Shown one piece after another: positions 1 through 10,000 of a stretch of 64,000 nt of DNA. The stretch lies in assembly GCF_001436375.1 (NCBI RefSeq), contig NZ_AZGA01000001.1:1-64000 (forward strand). The letters run 5' to 3'. The position numbers were made by a program, and so were the translations under genes. The notes under the pieces are model-generated. The model was not told where the DNA came from. It ran no database searches and was given only the letters and a program-made list of their open reading frames with translations. Every line of letters starts with the position of its first letter. Within the stretch, counting starts at the first letter, position 1. The stretch comes from Agrilactobacillus composti DSM 18527 = JCM 14202 (lineage in GTDB: Bacteria; Bacillota; Bacilli; Lactobacillales; Lactobacillaceae).

Positions 1-12
1 AACGAAATAAAA

Positions 13-46
13 AAGACAAAGTCTTCTAAAAAGATTACTTTGTCTT
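13..46 (-). terminator. Intrinsic terminator downstream of rpmB
   Basis: Inverted repeat AAGACAAAGT (13-22) and ACTTTGTCTT (37-46). Read on the minus strand the stem is followed by a T-rich run, as expected for a terminator ending the rpmB transcript. Confidence 0.7.
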
Positions 47-53
47 CAATCTG

Positions 54-79
54 AAAGATCGACGATATCGTCGATCTTT
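54..79. terminator. Perfect palindromic hairpin, probable terminator
   Basis: A perfect palindrome (AAAGATCGACG, then ATAT, then CGTCGATCTTT) followed on the plus strand by further T residues. It lies between rpmB and the outer hairpin at 13-46. It can end a transcript entering from the left on the plus strand, or act as a first stem of a tandem terminator for rpmB. Confidence 0.6.
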
Positions 80-94
80 TTTCATGAATTCGGA

Positions 95-280
95 TTAAAC
101 CCGAGTTACTTTACCAGATTTTAAAGCCCGAGCAGAAACCCAGACTTTTTTAGGTTTACCATTTACTAAAATGCGAACTTTTTGTAAATTTGGTTTCCAA
201 GTCCGACGGCTGGAGTTCAAAGCGTGAGAACGTTTATTACCAAAATGAGTCTTACGACCAGTTACAAAATCCTTAGCCAA
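95..280 (-). CDS. rpmB: 50S ribosomal protein L28
   Basis: A 61-residue basic protein of the bacterial L28 family, a structural protein of the large ribosomal subunit. The GRKT-x-GN-RSHA stretch near the N-terminus and the closing segment [22 protein letters not shown]-like pattern, ending SGKVTRV, match L28. The usual family start is M-A-K/R, which corresponds to the TTG at 280 and sits 8 bases after a GGAGG site; a GTG one codon earlier (283) is also possible but too near the ribosome site. It is transcribed alone, away from the yloU-fakA unit, which is its usual arrangement in Firmicutes. No zinc-binding cysteines are present. Identification is secure. Confidence 0.96.
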   Translation of the reverse strand: MAKDFVTGRKTHFGNKRSHALNSSRRTWKPNLQKVRILVNGKPKKVWVSARALKSGKVTRV

Positions 281-414
281 CACAAAAACCTCCTTCGTAA
301 GATTATTTAGGTATCAATTATTTACCAAACTACGTTATCATATTAAAGGCTTCATTGCAAGATTTTTCTTACAAGTATTTTTACTTGACACACTTCCAAA
401 TGGAATTTATTTTC

Positions 415-443
415 TTTTAATAGCCCGGTGCTTATGCTAAAAT
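415..443 (+). promoter_or_regulatory. Probable promoter of yloU-fakA (extended -10)
   Basis: TGCTAAAAT at 435-443 is an extended -10 element, with a weak TTTTAA 17 bases upstream. A TTGACA at 385-390 also lies nearby but has no good -10 at the right distance. Confidence 0.45.
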
Positions 444-490
444 CGTTGTTAGTATGAATTTTGAACTATGATCTTTTAGGAGGATATTTT

Positions 491-859
491 ATGGCTGTGA
501 AAATAAAAACCCGATATGGCGACATCGATATTTCTAACGAAGTGATTGCAACAGTTGTGGGTGGTGCAGCCACAGATATCTATGGCATTGTGGGGATGGC
601 CAGCAAAAATCAAATCCGAGATAATGTAAACGACATTTTAAAACGTGAAAATTTCAGCCGCGGTGTTGTGGTGCGTCAGCAAGACGATCAAATCGTGGTG
701 AATATATATATTATCATCAGTTATGGTGTCAAATTATCTGAGGTTGGCCGCAATGTTCAAGATAAAGTAAAGTATAATCTACAAAGTATGCTCGGCATTA
801 AAGCAAAGTCAGTGAATATTTTTGTGCAGGGTGTTAAAGTAACTGAAGATTTAGACTAA
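491..859 (+). CDS. yloU: Asp23/Gls24 family protein (YloU-like)
   Basis: A 122-residue protein of the Asp23 (alkaline shock protein, DUF322) family. Members are abundant, membrane-associated or cytosolic proteins linked to envelope stress; the exact biochemical role is unresolved. The family core is visible: an opening YGDIDIS segment, an alternating hydrophobic/glycine stretch around residues 15-35, and a VNIYIIISYGVKL strand. The start is ATG 491, 7 bases after AGGAGG (478-483); an in-frame upstream ATG at 461 lacks a ribosome site. It lies directly before fakA, as yloU does before yloV in Bacillus, so the two are probably co-transcribed. The link to fatty acid activation is contextual only. 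Confidence 0.88.
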   Translation: MAVKIKTRYGDIDISNEVIATVVGGAATDIYGIVGMASKNQIRDNVNDILKRENFSRGVVVRQQDDQIVVNIYIIISYGVKLSEVGRNVQDKVKYNLQSMLGIKAKSVNIFVQGVKVTEDLD

Positions 860-896
860 TAATGCTAGCAATATATTGACACAGGAGGAACTTTCC

Positions 897-2567
897 TTGA
901 AAGTTAATGAAATCAATGGGGACAAATTTAAGGATATGATCCGCGTTGCTTCCCACCGTATTAAAAAAAATAGTGAATTTGTAAATTCTTTAAATGTTTT
1001 TCCCGTTCCGGATGGCGATACGGGGACGAATATGAGTCTGACATTTGCTAGTGGCGCTAAAGCGGTTAATGAAAACCCTAGCGATGCCGTTGGCGTCTTG
1101 GGGAAATCCCTAGCCAAGGGCTTGTTAATGGGCGCTCGGGGAAATTCTGGCGTTATTACGTCGCAGATTTTTAGAGGCTTTACTAAAAAAATTGAGAGCC
1201 AAACGACGCTGTCTGCGCGGGTTTTAGCAGATGCATTCATGGCTGGGGTTGAGACAGCTTACAAAGCAGTCATGAAACCTGTTGAGGGCACTATTTTGAC
1301 CGTTGCCAGAGAAGGGGCCAAGGCGGGCAATACTGCCGCTAACTCTTCGGATGACTGTGTGGCGGTTTTACGGGCAGTCATCACAGGCAGTAAAAAAGCA
1401 TTGGCCAAAACACCTGATTTATTGCCGGTTTTAAAAGAAGTCGGTGTAGTGGACTCTGGTGGTCAAGGCCTAGTATTTATCTACGAGGGCTTTTTAGAAG
1501 GTCTGATTGGTGAATTAGCTTCTAAGGATATCTATACTCCGGATGAAGAAGAAATGGATGAGATGATCAATGCGGTCCATCATCGGGCGGTCCAAGGTGA
1601 GATTTCAACGGCAGATATTAAATTTGGTTATTGTACAGAAATGACCATTGATCTCACCAAGAAACAAGCCGATCAACAGTCGTTTGATTATGATGCTTTT
1701 CGCAGTTATTTGGATGGTTTAGGCAATAGTTTATTAGTGGTGGCCGATGAGGAAATCGTCAAGGTCCACGTGCATACGGAACATCCTGCTGATGTATTTG
1801 CTTATGGGCATCAATTTGGGGCCATGCATAAAATTAAAATTGACAACATGCGGGTTCAAAACGAAAATGTCGTTAGCCAAGCCCAAGCGGCCAATAAGAA
1901 ACAAGAACAAATTGATTATGGCATTATTGCCATTGCTTCTGGGGACGGTTTGAGTCAGCTATTTAAGAGTTTAGGCGTGACCTATATTCTAAGTGGTGGG
2001 CAAACGATGAACCCAAGTACGCAGGATATTTTAGATGCTATTGCCAAGGTCAATGCTAAACGGGTTATTTTATTACCTAACAATAAAAATATTTTCTTAT
2101 CAGCCAATCAAGCTGCCGATGTGAGTGATATTCCGGTGGCAGTTGTGCCGTCAAAGACCATTTCACAAGGTATGACGGCTATGCTATCTTTTGATCCAAG
2201 TGCGGATTTGGCCAGTAATCAAGCAGAAATGACCGATGCTTTGGCCACGGTCATCAGTGGCCAAATCACAACGGCTACCCGGGATACTGAACTCAATGAT
2301 ATTCAAATTAAAAAAGATGATTTTATTGGCTTAGTGGATGGGGAAATCAAAGTCAGCAATCCTAATCGTTTGAAGACGGCTAATGATACATTGGAAGCCA
2401 TGATTCAACCGGATAGTGAAATTGTGACGGTGATCGTTGGTGCTGGCGGTTCGACCCAAGAAGCGAAGACCTTGACACAGCAAGTTGGCGCTAAACACAG
2501 TGAATTGGAATTTGAAATTCATGAGGGCGATCAGCCGGTTTATCCTTATTTGATTTCAGTAGAATAA
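897..2567 (+). CDS. fakA: Fatty acid kinase ATP-binding subunit FakA (DAK2/DegV-like)
   Basis: A 556-residue protein. FakA works with a fatty-acid-carrying FakB partner to phosphorylate exogenous fatty acids; the acyl phosphate then feeds PlsX/PlsY phospholipid synthesis. The N-terminal DhaL (DAK2) kinase domain shows DGDTGTNM at residues 39-46, the magnesium-ATP site, and the GARGNSGVI segment near residue 85. The rest forms the middle and C-terminal domains of the YloV family. Length matches the usual 540-560. The start chosen is TTG 897, 8 bases after AGGAGG (883-888). plsX lies two genes downstream, in keeping with the pathway; no fakB is in the window. Confidence 0.93.
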   Translation: MKVNEINGDKFKDMIRVASHRIKKNSEFVNSLNVFPVPDGDTGTNMSLTFASGAKAVNENPSDAVGVLGKSLAKGLLMGARGNSGVITSQIFRGFTKKIESQTTLSARVLADAFMAGVETAYKAVMKPVEGTILTVAREGAKAGNTAANSSDDCVAVLRAVITGSKKALAKTPDLLPVLKEVGVVDSGGQGLVFIYEGFLEGLIGELASKDIYTPDEEEMDEMINAVHHRAVQGEISTADIKFGYCTEMTIDLTKKQADQQSFDYDAFRSYLDGLGNSLLVVADEEIVKVHVHTEHPADVFAYGHQFGAMHKIKIDNMRVQNENVVSQAQAANKKQEQIDYGIIAIASGDGLSQLFKSLGVTYILSGGQTMNPSTQDILDAIAKVNAKRVILLPNNKNIFLSANQAADVSDIPVAVVPSKTISQGMTAMLSFDPSADLASNQAEMTDALATVISGQITTATRDTELNDIQIKKDDFIGLVDGEIKVSNPNRLKTANDTLEAMIQPDSEIVTVIVGAGGSTQEAKTLTQQVGAKHSELEFEIHEGDQPVYPYLISVE

Positions 2568-2586
2568 TTTCAATATGATTTTAACG

Positions 2587-2625
2587 AGAGGTTGGTTGCA
2601 AAACACACAGTTTTGCCCAACCTCT
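2587..2625. repeat. Long hairpin between fakA and recG
   Basis: Left arm AGAGGTTGG then TT then GCAAAAC (2587-2604), loop ACACA, right arm GTTTTGC then CCAACCTCT (2610-2625). The two arms match completely apart from a two-base bulge. No T-run follows on the plus strand, so it looks like a processing site, partial terminator or dispersed hairpin element. It resembles the hairpins at 14225 and 45441. Confidence 0.7.
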
Positions 2626-2694
2626 TGTGCCTACATAGTGTCCAAATATTTCAGGCAAGAAATTCGTAATTTAGTTGTGACTGGAGGTGAGTTT

Positions 2695-4731
2695 ATGGCT
2701 GACTTATCTGATTCAGTGACACTGTTAACTGGCGTGGGACCTAAGCGCATTCAGGCACTTAAAGAATTAGGGATTGCCACAATCCATGACTTACTTTATC
2801 ATTTTCCCTTTCGCTATGAAGATTTAAAAGTTAAAGACCTCAATGAAATCAGTGATCAAGAAAAAGTGACATTAAAAGGGATTGTGGTTGCTACACCCAT
2901 TTTGACGCGCTTTGGACCTAACCGTAACCGTCTTGTTGTGCGTTTATTAGTGCAGCAACAGGTTGTCATCGTCACTTTCTTTAATCAACCCTGGTTAAAA
3001 GATCGATTTGTTCCTGATCAAGAAATTGCTATTTTTGGCAAATGGGATCAGCGCCGACAAAGTATGACGGGGATGAAAATTTTCACTGCTCAAGGTGACG
3101 ACCACGGTATGGATGCGATTTATTCGGTCAATAAAGGCATTCATCAAGGGGTATTGATCAAATTGATCAAAGAAGCCTTTGACAAATATAAAACACTTAT
3201 CCCGGAAAGTGTCCCAGCTTCAATTCGGGCGCACTATCGTTTATTGAATGAGCAACAAATTGTTGGACAAATGCATTTTCCCAAGGATAACGCTGAAGCC
3301 AAGGCAGCTAGGCGGAGTGCGATTTTCCGTGAATTTTTCTTATTTGAATGTAAGATCCAACGCCTACGGGGTATCGAGCGCAGTGTTGGCAATGGGGTAG
3401 CATTACATTATCAATTGCCGGCAGTTCAAGAATTCATTTCAAAATTACCTTTTGAATTAACCCATGGTCAAAAACAAGCGGTTAATGAAATTGCCAAAGA
3501 CATGAAATCGCCGCATCAAATGAATCGCTTATTGCAAGGGGATGTGGGCAGTGGTAAGACAGTAGTAGCTGCAATTGCCATGTTCTCTGCGATTACGGCG
3601 GGTTATCAGACTGCTTTGATGGTCCCCACAGAAATATTGGCCACACAACACTTTGAAAAACTGAGTGCTTTATTTGCCACAATGGATGTGAAAACAGCTT
3701 TATTGACTGGGTCAACGCCAACTAAAGCCCGCACGCAGATTCTTGAGGCATTGCGGACTGGCAAAATTAATGTTTTGATTGGGACCCACGCTTTGATACA
3801 AGATACTGTGAATTTTAAAAACCTGGGTTTTGTGGTCATTGATGAACAACACCGTTTTGGCGTTGATCAACGCAAAAAGTTACGCGAAAAAGGCATTGCG
3901 CCGGATGTTTTAATGATGACTGCTACTCCCATCCCCAGAACACTAGCGATTACGACCTATGGTGAAATGGATGTTTCATCTATTCGGGAAATGCCCCAGG
4001 GCCGCTTGCCGGTGAAAACGTCCTGGGTGAAAAATAAGCAATCTGAACAAGTTCAAACATTTTTAGCCGGTCAATTAGCGCATAAGAATCAGGCCTTTGT
4101 GATTTCACCTTTAATCGAAGAGTCTGAAACCATGGATTTGAAAAATGCCCAAGCGCTATACGAAACCTACGTCACCGCATTTGAACCCAAGTACAAAGTG
4201 GCCTTGTTACATGGTCAAATGAATAATGCCGATAAAAATGCCATCATGACAGCTTTTAGTCAAGATGAGATTCAAATTTTGGTTTCAACGACCGTTGTGG
4301 AAGTTGGGGTCGATGTACCCAACGCCACAGTAATGATCATCTATGATGCCGATCGCTTTGGGTTGTCGCAATTACATCAGCTGCGGGGCCGGGTGGGCCG
4401 GGGTGTTAAACAGGCTTATTGCATATTGATCGCTGATCCGAAAAACGATATTGCTGTCCAACGCATGACCGCTATGGTAGCCACTAATGACGGCTTTGAA
4501 CTTTCTGAGAAGGATTTAGAGCTACGGGGACCTGGGGATGTTTTTGGTGCCAAACAATCAGGCTTGCCTGATTTTAAAGTAGGTGATCCTGTGGCTGACT
4601 TTAACGTCTTACAGGCAGCGCAAATTGAAGCACAGCAAATTTTTAGTACGGATCCGGATTTGGATTTACCGGATCATCAAGGATTGAAAACATATTTGCG
4701 CCATTTTGGGGCAATTGAACAATTAGATTAA
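2695..4731 (+). CDS. recG: ATP-dependent DNA helicase RecG
   Basis: A 678-residue superfamily 2 helicase that remodels stalled replication forks and branch-migrates Holliday junctions. The N-terminal part opens with a helix-hairpin-helix-like LLTGVGPKR segment and the wedge/OB domain (about 60-150). Helicase motifs are in order: GDVGSGKT (Walker A, about 281-288), DEQH at 383-386, TATPIPRT, and GRVGRG in the second lobe. The start is ATG 2695 with GGAGGTGA 4 bases before it; the frame is open further upstream, but that part encodes the hairpin at 2587-2625 and lacks a ribosome site. Length is typical for RecG. Confidence 0.97.
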   Translation: MADLSDSVTLLTGVGPKRIQALKELGIATIHDLLYHFPFRYEDLKVKDLNEISDQEKVTLKGIVVATPILTRFGPNRNRLVVRLLVQQQVVIVTFFNQPWLKDRFVPDQEIAIFGKWDQRRQSMTGMKIFTAQGDDHGMDAIYSVNKGIHQGVLIKLIKEAFDKYKTLIPESVPASIRAHYRLLNEQQIVGQMHFPKDNAEAKAARRSAIFREFFLFECKIQRLRGIERSVGNGVALHYQLPAVQEFISKLPFELTHGQKQAVNEIAKDMKSPHQMNRLLQGDVGSGKTVVAAIAMFSAITAGYQTALMVPTEILATQHFEKLSALFATMDVKTALLTGSTPTKARTQILEALRTGKINVLIGTHALIQDTVNFKNLGFVVIDEQHRFGVDQRKKLREKGIAPDVLMMTATPIPRTLAITTYGEMDVSSIREMPQGRLPVKTSWVKNKQSEQVQTFLAGQLAHKNQAFVISPLIEESETMDLKNAQALYETYVTAFEPKYKVALLHGQMNNADKNAIMTAFSQDEIQILVSTTVVEVGVDVPNATVMIIYDADRFGLSQLHQLRGRVGRGVKQAYCILIADPKNDIAVQRMTAMVATNDGFELSEKDLELRGPGDVFGAKQSGLPDFKVGDPVADFNVLQAAQIEAQQIFSTDPDLDLPDHQGLKTYLRHFGAIEQLD

Positions 4732-4756
4732 TCATAAAAAGACAGGGAGTTTACGC

Positions 4757-5764
4757 ATGAAAATTGCTATTGATGCAATGGGCGGTGATAATGCGCCACA
4801 AGCAATTATTGCTGGGGTACAACGCGCTCGAGATGAATTTGATGATACGACGTTTTTAGTGTTTGGGGATGAAGCTCAAATCAAACCGTTACTGACCGAT
4901 AATACACGAATTGAGATTCACCACACCACTGAAGTGATCACTGGTGAAGATGAACCGGTCAAATCTATTCGCCGCAAGAAACAGGCGTCAATGGTTTTGG
5001 CGGCTCAAGCGGTTAAAGATGGCACAGCAGATGCCTTTTTCTCTTGTGGCAATACTGGGGCAGTCTTAGCCAGCGGCATTTTCATTGTGGGGCGCATTAA
5101 GCAAATCGCCCGGCCAGGCTTGATGCCAACATTACCCACGATTAATACTGATGATGGCTTTAATCTATTGGATGCCGGGGCGAATGCCAGTAGTAAGGCA
5201 GAATATTTGTATCAATATGGCCGCATGGGCGGCTTTTATGCCGAAGATGTACGGGGAATTAAAAATCCAAGAATTGGTTTGTTAAATAATGGAACCGAAT
5301 ATGATAAGGGCGATGATATTCATAAAGAAGCCTATCAACTCCTAAAGGCTGATAAAGCCATTAATTTTATTGGCAATGTGGAAGCTACTAATATTTTAAA
5401 TGGGCCTGCGGATGTTGTCGTGACCGATGGGTTTACAGGCAATGCCGTTTTGAAGACTATCGAAGGAACAGCCAGTGCCATGATGCATATATTAAAGCAC
5501 AATTTGCTGGAATCAGGTTTAAAGGTTAAAATTGGGGCTGGTCTATCTAAAAATGCCTTTAAAAAGGTCCAAGCAAAATTTGATACAGCACGTTACGGCG
5601 GGGCAGTCTTAATTGGTGTCAAGGCGCCGGTTGTCAAAGCGCATGGTGCCTCCGATGAGCGTTCGGTGTACTATGCGATGAAGCAAATTCATGAAATGGT
5701 CGCTAAAAAAACTGTGGCAAAAGTAATCACTTATTTTTCAAGTAGTAAAACAGATTCAAAATAA
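4757..5764 (+). CDS. plsX: Phosphate acyltransferase PlsX
   Basis: A 335-residue enzyme that interconverts acyl-ACP and acyl phosphate, the first step of the PlsX/PlsY route to phosphatidic acid. The opening MKIAIDAMGGDNAP is the PlsX signature, and SFFSCGNTGA-like and DGFTGN segments follow as in the family. A GGGAG ribosome site precedes the ATG. It starts 25 bases after recG and is followed by acpP, which encodes its acyl carrier. In bacilli fabD and fabG lie between plsX and acpP; they are absent here, as is common in lactobacilli whose fab genes form a separate cluster. Confidence 0.97.
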   Translation: MKIAIDAMGGDNAPQAIIAGVQRARDEFDDTTFLVFGDEAQIKPLLTDNTRIEIHHTTEVITGEDEPVKSIRRKKQASMVLAAQAVKDGTADAFFSCGNTGAVLASGIFIVGRIKQIARPGLMPTLPTINTDDGFNLLDAGANASSKAEYLYQYGRMGGFYAEDVRGIKNPRIGLLNNGTEYDKGDDIHKEAYQLLKADKAINFIGNVEATNILNGPADVVVTDGFTGNAVLKTIEGTASAMMHILKHNLLESGLKVKIGAGLSKNAFKKVQAKFDTARYGGAVLIGVKAPVVKAHGASDERSVYYAMKQIHEMVAKKTVAKVITYFSSSKTDSK

Positions 5765-5778
5765 AGGCAAAAATACGC

Positions 5779-5807
5779 TAGACAAGTTTATAAAAAACAG
5801 CTAGACT
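5779..5807 (+). promoter_or_regulatory. Possible promoter before acpP
   Basis: TAGACA (5779-5784), a 17-base spacer and TAGACT (5802-5807). The two boxes lie within a direct repeat GCTAGAC at 5777-5783 and 5800-5806. The match to consensus is only moderate. Confidence 0.35.
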
Positions 5808-5837
5808 ATTTTTTGCATCAAAAGTTGGAGGCTTAAA

Positions 5838-6089
5838 ATGACTGAACAAGAGATTTTTGATAAAGTAGCAGCAATTTTGGAGGATCGATTTGATTTAGAT
5901 AAAACTAAGATCACGAATGATTTAAATTTTAAAAACGATCTAGAAGCGGATTCAATTGATATTGTTGAATTTGTCATTGAATTGGAAGATACCTTTGGCG
6001 CTGAGATTCCCGATGAGGATGCTGAAAAAATTCAAACTGTTGGCGATGCCGTGAACTATATCAAAGAACACATGATTACCAAGGAGTAG
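5838..6089 (+). CDS. acpP: Acyl carrier protein
   Basis: An 83-residue acidic helical protein that carries growing acyl chains on a phosphopantetheine arm. The attachment site is Ser39 in the EADSID motif, followed by the helix II pattern VEFVIELED that docks partner enzymes. Length and composition are typical. It has a TTGGAGG ribosome site. Its position after plsX suggests supply of acyl-ACP to membrane lipid synthesis; since the main fab cluster is not here it could be either the fatty acid synthesis ACP or a second copy. A strong terminator follows at 6137. Confidence 0.95.
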   Translation: MTEQEIFDKVAAILEDRFDLDKTKITNDLNFKNDLEADSIDIVEFVIELEDTFGAEIPDEDAEKIQTVGDAVNYIKEHMITKE

Positions 6090-6136
6090 TCCCGACTCAC
6101 CTAGGTAGGCGGTGGGCTAGTTTAAACTAAACAAAG

Positions 6137-6172
6137 GGTCAATACGAGCTGTGGCTTGTATTGGCCTTTTCT
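6137..6172 (+). terminator. Intrinsic terminator after acpP
   Basis: GGTCAATAC pairs with GTATTGGCC around a short GAGCTGTGGCTT centre that itself pairs AGC with GCT, followed by TTTT. It closes the fakA-recG-plsX-acpP unit. Confidence 0.85.
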
Positions 6173-6207
6173 AGCAATATACAAACAATGCGTAAACCAA
6201 CAAACTC

Positions 6208-6216
6208 TGGTAAAAT
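6208..6216 (+). promoter_or_regulatory. Extended -10 element upstream of rnc
   Basis: TGGTAAAAT at 6208-6216 lies between the acpP terminator and rnc. No convincing -35 box is present. It implies a 5' untranslated region of roughly 115 bases. Confidence 0.45.
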
Positions 6217-6340
6217 GGTATTCGTGCTAATTTGCTTTTTTATTGTATGTAGCTTATAGATGCAAGAAAAAATCAAACGTAGTGCGGCAATTTAAAGTAA
6301 ACAAGTAACCCATTGGCATTAAAAATTGAAAGGACACAAT

Positions 6341-7051
6341 ATGATGATTCAAGATTTGGCAAATGAATTACGTTTGAACTATGGTATCGAATTTAAAAAT
6401 CTCAGTCTTTTAGACGAAGCTTTTACCCACTCTTCTTATATGAATGAGCATCGGGAATTAAATATCAAGGATAATGAACGTTTGGAATTTTTAGGGGACG
6501 CTGTATTGGAACTAACCGTATCTGAACATTTGTATAAGCAGTTTCCAGATCTGCCAGAAGGTAAGTTGACGCGGATGCGAGCTTCGATCGTCTGCACCAA
6601 GGGGTTCAGCAGCTTTTCCCGAGAAGCGCATTTTGATAAATATGTGCGTTTGGGTAAAGGCGAAGAACAAATGGGTGCCAGAAATCGCGATACCCTGCTC
6701 GAAGATCTATTTGAAGCCTTTAATGGTGCGCTTTATTTAGATCAGGGGAAGGATGCGGTTGTTAAGTTTATTCAACAAATTATTTTCCCTAAAATTGATG
6801 TGGGTGCATTTAATAACTTCACTGACTATAAAACGGCTTTGCAAGAACGGCTACAAGTTAATGGCGATGTGCAGATTGCCTATCATACTTTGTCAGAAGA
6901 CGGGCCGGCCCACCAACGCGTATTTCATGTGAACGTCTCTGCGGACGGAGAGATTTTAGGTGAGGGCCAAGGTGCCAGTAAAAAACGGGCAGAACAAGCA
7001 GCAGCAAAGCTTGCCTTAGATAAAATTAATGAAAATCAAGTCAGTAACTGA
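6341..7051 (+). CDS. rnc: Ribonuclease III
   Basis: A 236-residue double-strand-specific endoribonuclease that processes rRNA precursors and other duplex RNAs. The catalytic domain carries the RNase III signature NERLEFLGDAVL (about residues 44-55) and the second acidic site in DLFEAFNGALYLD. The C-terminal double-stranded RNA-binding domain (about 160-232) ends with the GASKKRAEQAAAK motif. The start is ATG 6341 behind an AAGGA; an in-frame TTG at 6326 would overlap that site. It is followed closely by smc and ftsY, the usual Firmicutes order. Confidence 0.97.
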   Translation: MMIQDLANELRLNYGIEFKNLSLLDEAFTHSSYMNEHRELNIKDNERLEFLGDAVLELTVSEHLYKQFPDLPEGKLTRMRASIVCTKGFSSFSREAHFDKYVRLGKGEEQMGARNRDTLLEDLFEAFNGALYLDQGKDAVVKFIQQIIFPKIDVGAFNNFTDYKTALQERLQVNGDVQIAYHTLSEDGPAHQRVFHVNVSADGEILGEGQGASKKRAEQAAAKLALDKINENQVSN

Positions 7052-7070
7052 TTAATTGGAGCGTTAAAGC

Positions 7071-10000
7071 ATGCCACTATCTTCTTTAAAAATTGTCGGT
7101 TTCAAATCATTTGCAGATCCGACGACGTTGAATTTTGCGCCAGGTGTCACTGGTATTGTCGGTCCTAATGGCAGCGGCAAAAGTAATATCACGGAAGCTG
7201 TCCGGTGGGCCATGGGGGAGCAATCCGCCAAAGGCCTTCGCGGCGAACGCATGCCAGACGTCATTTTTGCAGGTACGCAATTGCGACCGCCTTTAAATTT
7301 AGCCGAGGTCACCTTAATTTTTGATAACCGGGGCCGGGCGTTGAAAAATGATGCCGATACTTTGGAAATTACCCGGAAGATATTTCGGGATGGCGAAAGT
7401 GAATTTTATATTAATAAAAAAGCTTGTCGGCTTAAGGATATTGCTAGCCTTTTTATGGATTCAGGAATTGGTAAAGAATCTTTTTCAATCATTTCGCAAG
7501 GCAAAGTTGAGGCAATTTTCAATAGCCGTGCCGAAGATCGGCGTTCGATCATTGAAGAAACTGCCGGTGTCCATCAATACAAAGTCCAAAAAGATACAGC
7601 GTTGCAAAAGTTACAACATACCAGCGACAACCTTGATCGGGTAGCCGATATTGTGACGGAAATTGAAGGTCGTTTGGAACCATTGCATGAACAAAGCAGT
7701 TTGGCCAAGGAATATTTAGAACAAAAAAAGGCTTACGACCAGCTTCATAAAAGCTGGTTGGTCTTAAATATTGACGACAAAAATCAAGATAAACAAACTG
7801 CGCAGTTAAAGTTGCATGAGCTTAAACAAACCTTGCAACAGTTGACAATGAATCGGGATCGCTTAACCAAAGCCCTTACGACCTTGAAAGTAACTCAGGG
7901 GGAAGTGGATCAAACTTTAGATGAAAAACAACAAATCTTATTGACCACGACCAAAGATTTAGAAGCCCAAAAAGGGCAGTTACTGGTGTTTACCCAGCAA
8001 ACCGATCAGTCCAGTGATCAACTGGCAGAACATGAAAAAAGCGTCCAACAATTGCGGACTGAATTGCAAACTTTACAACACACTGGGGCGGTGTTACAAA
8101 CCAAAGCCCAAGCATTGTTAAATCAACAACAACAGTTGCACGATGATATTGCAAATTTACAGCAGTTAGCAGGACATTCCAAAGATGATATCACCAAACA
8201 GATTCAAGCTAGAAATGATACTTATGTTGACTTATTGCAACGCAATGCGCAAATTCGCAATAGTATCGTGATGCTGACTAAACAACAAAGCATTTTGGAT
8301 ACGCAAATACAACGAATCCAAACCCAGCAAATTGAAAAACAGCAGCAACATGCAGCGTTGAGCGAACAAATTACCCAATTAACGCAAGCCATGGCTACCA
8401 AAGCCCATGCCCAGGAAAGTGTCGTTCAAAAACTGGCCGAAATCCAAGCCAAAGTCCAAGCAGCGCAAACAACGTATCAGCACCAGCGCTCAGACTTATT
8501 AAATGCCACGCAAATATATCAACAAGCGCAGACAAAATTGGCTAGTTTAAAAGCACTTCAAAAAGAATTTACGGGATTTTACCAAGGCCCCAAGTATATT
8601 TTAAAACATCGTGGGCAATTACCTCATGTCTATGGCGCAGTGGCGGAACTAATTGAAGTGCCTCAGCGCTATCAAATTAGCATCGAAACAACCTTGGGGG
8701 CCCAATTACAAAATATTGTGGTGGGCGATGAGCAGGCAGCTAAACAAGGTATCCAGCTATTGCGCCAACAGCATCAAGGTCGGGCAACTTTTTTGCCATT
8801 AAATCGGATCCGCCAATTTAATGTTGCCGCCACGACCCGGGCACAACTAGCTCACATGGCTGGTTTTTTAGGGGTGGCCAGTGAACTTGTCCATTTTGAA
8901 GACAAGTTTCAACCTGTCGTACAACATTTGCTCGGGACGTTATTAGTGGTGGATACGATTGACCATGGTATCGCCTTAGCGCAAGCTATTGCACATCGTT
9001 ATCGTATTGTGACGTTAAAGGGCGATGTTATCAGTACCAGTGGTGCGATGTCTGGGGGCGCAGCAGTTCAACACAGCAATAATTTATTACAGCAAAAACA
9101 AGAAATTCAACAAGCCCAAGCACAAATCACCGCCATGGACCAAGCCCTAACAGCAAAGCAGGCACAACTTAAGGCGCAACAGACTACCGTTGCAACACTT
9201 TTGGGTCAACAAACACACTTACAAACTCAGCGTAATGATCAATCGACAACAACTTCCAGTGAGGCGGAAAAATTGACTCAGTTAAAGACTGAAGCTGATT
9301 ACATCAGTCGAGAATTAAAAACGTTGGCTTATAATTTAGATAATTCTAAGCAACAGCAAGCAGATTTGGCTCAGGATTTAACTCAAAATCAGCAGGAAAA
9401 GGCGCAACTTAATGCGACGATGCAACAAACCCAAACTGAAGTTGACCAGTTTAAGGCTTCATTAGCTGATTATGATAGTCAGCAAGCTGAAGTCACCGCC
9501 AAGTTAAATCAAGCTTTGATTCAAGCCTCTGGCCTTAAAGAACAAGTCAAGGCCAAGGAACAACAAGTTACAGCTAATCAGCAGCGACAGCAAGTTGTGA
9601 CGCAACAATTACGAACTTTGACTGAAAAAATAACCACGATCAAAGCCCAAAGTTCGCAACAAGTGACTTCGAAGACGGCCTTAAAGGCGGCTATTAAATC
9701 AAGCCAAGATGCGTTAAAGAAAACTACGGCGACAATCACCCAGCTGCAAGAACAGCGGCGGGTTCAAAAAACGCAAATTGAGCGGGATCAAAATGAACTT
9801 ACCCGTCAGATTGAACTAGTTGAGGCGACTCGAACTGAGCAGGCTACGACGGAACAAACGGTTAAACTGTTGACTCGGCAGATTGGCGAACATCTTAATG
9901 ATCTAGAAGCCAATTATCACGAGAGTTATGAAGCTTTAAAAGCTAAAGTTGGACAATTGAATGGTCAGGACAAAGCTGCGATGAATCAGCGGTTGAAGTT

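Noticed and set aside
851-1240. 129-codon reverse frame at the start of fakA
   Set aside because: Fully opposite the DhaL domain of fakA; no ribosome site and no family features.
5777-5806. Direct repeat GCTAGAC before acpP as a regulator binding site
   Set aside because: The repeat coincides with -35/-10-like boxes at 17-base spacing, so it is more simply a weak promoter; it does not resemble the FabT palindrome.
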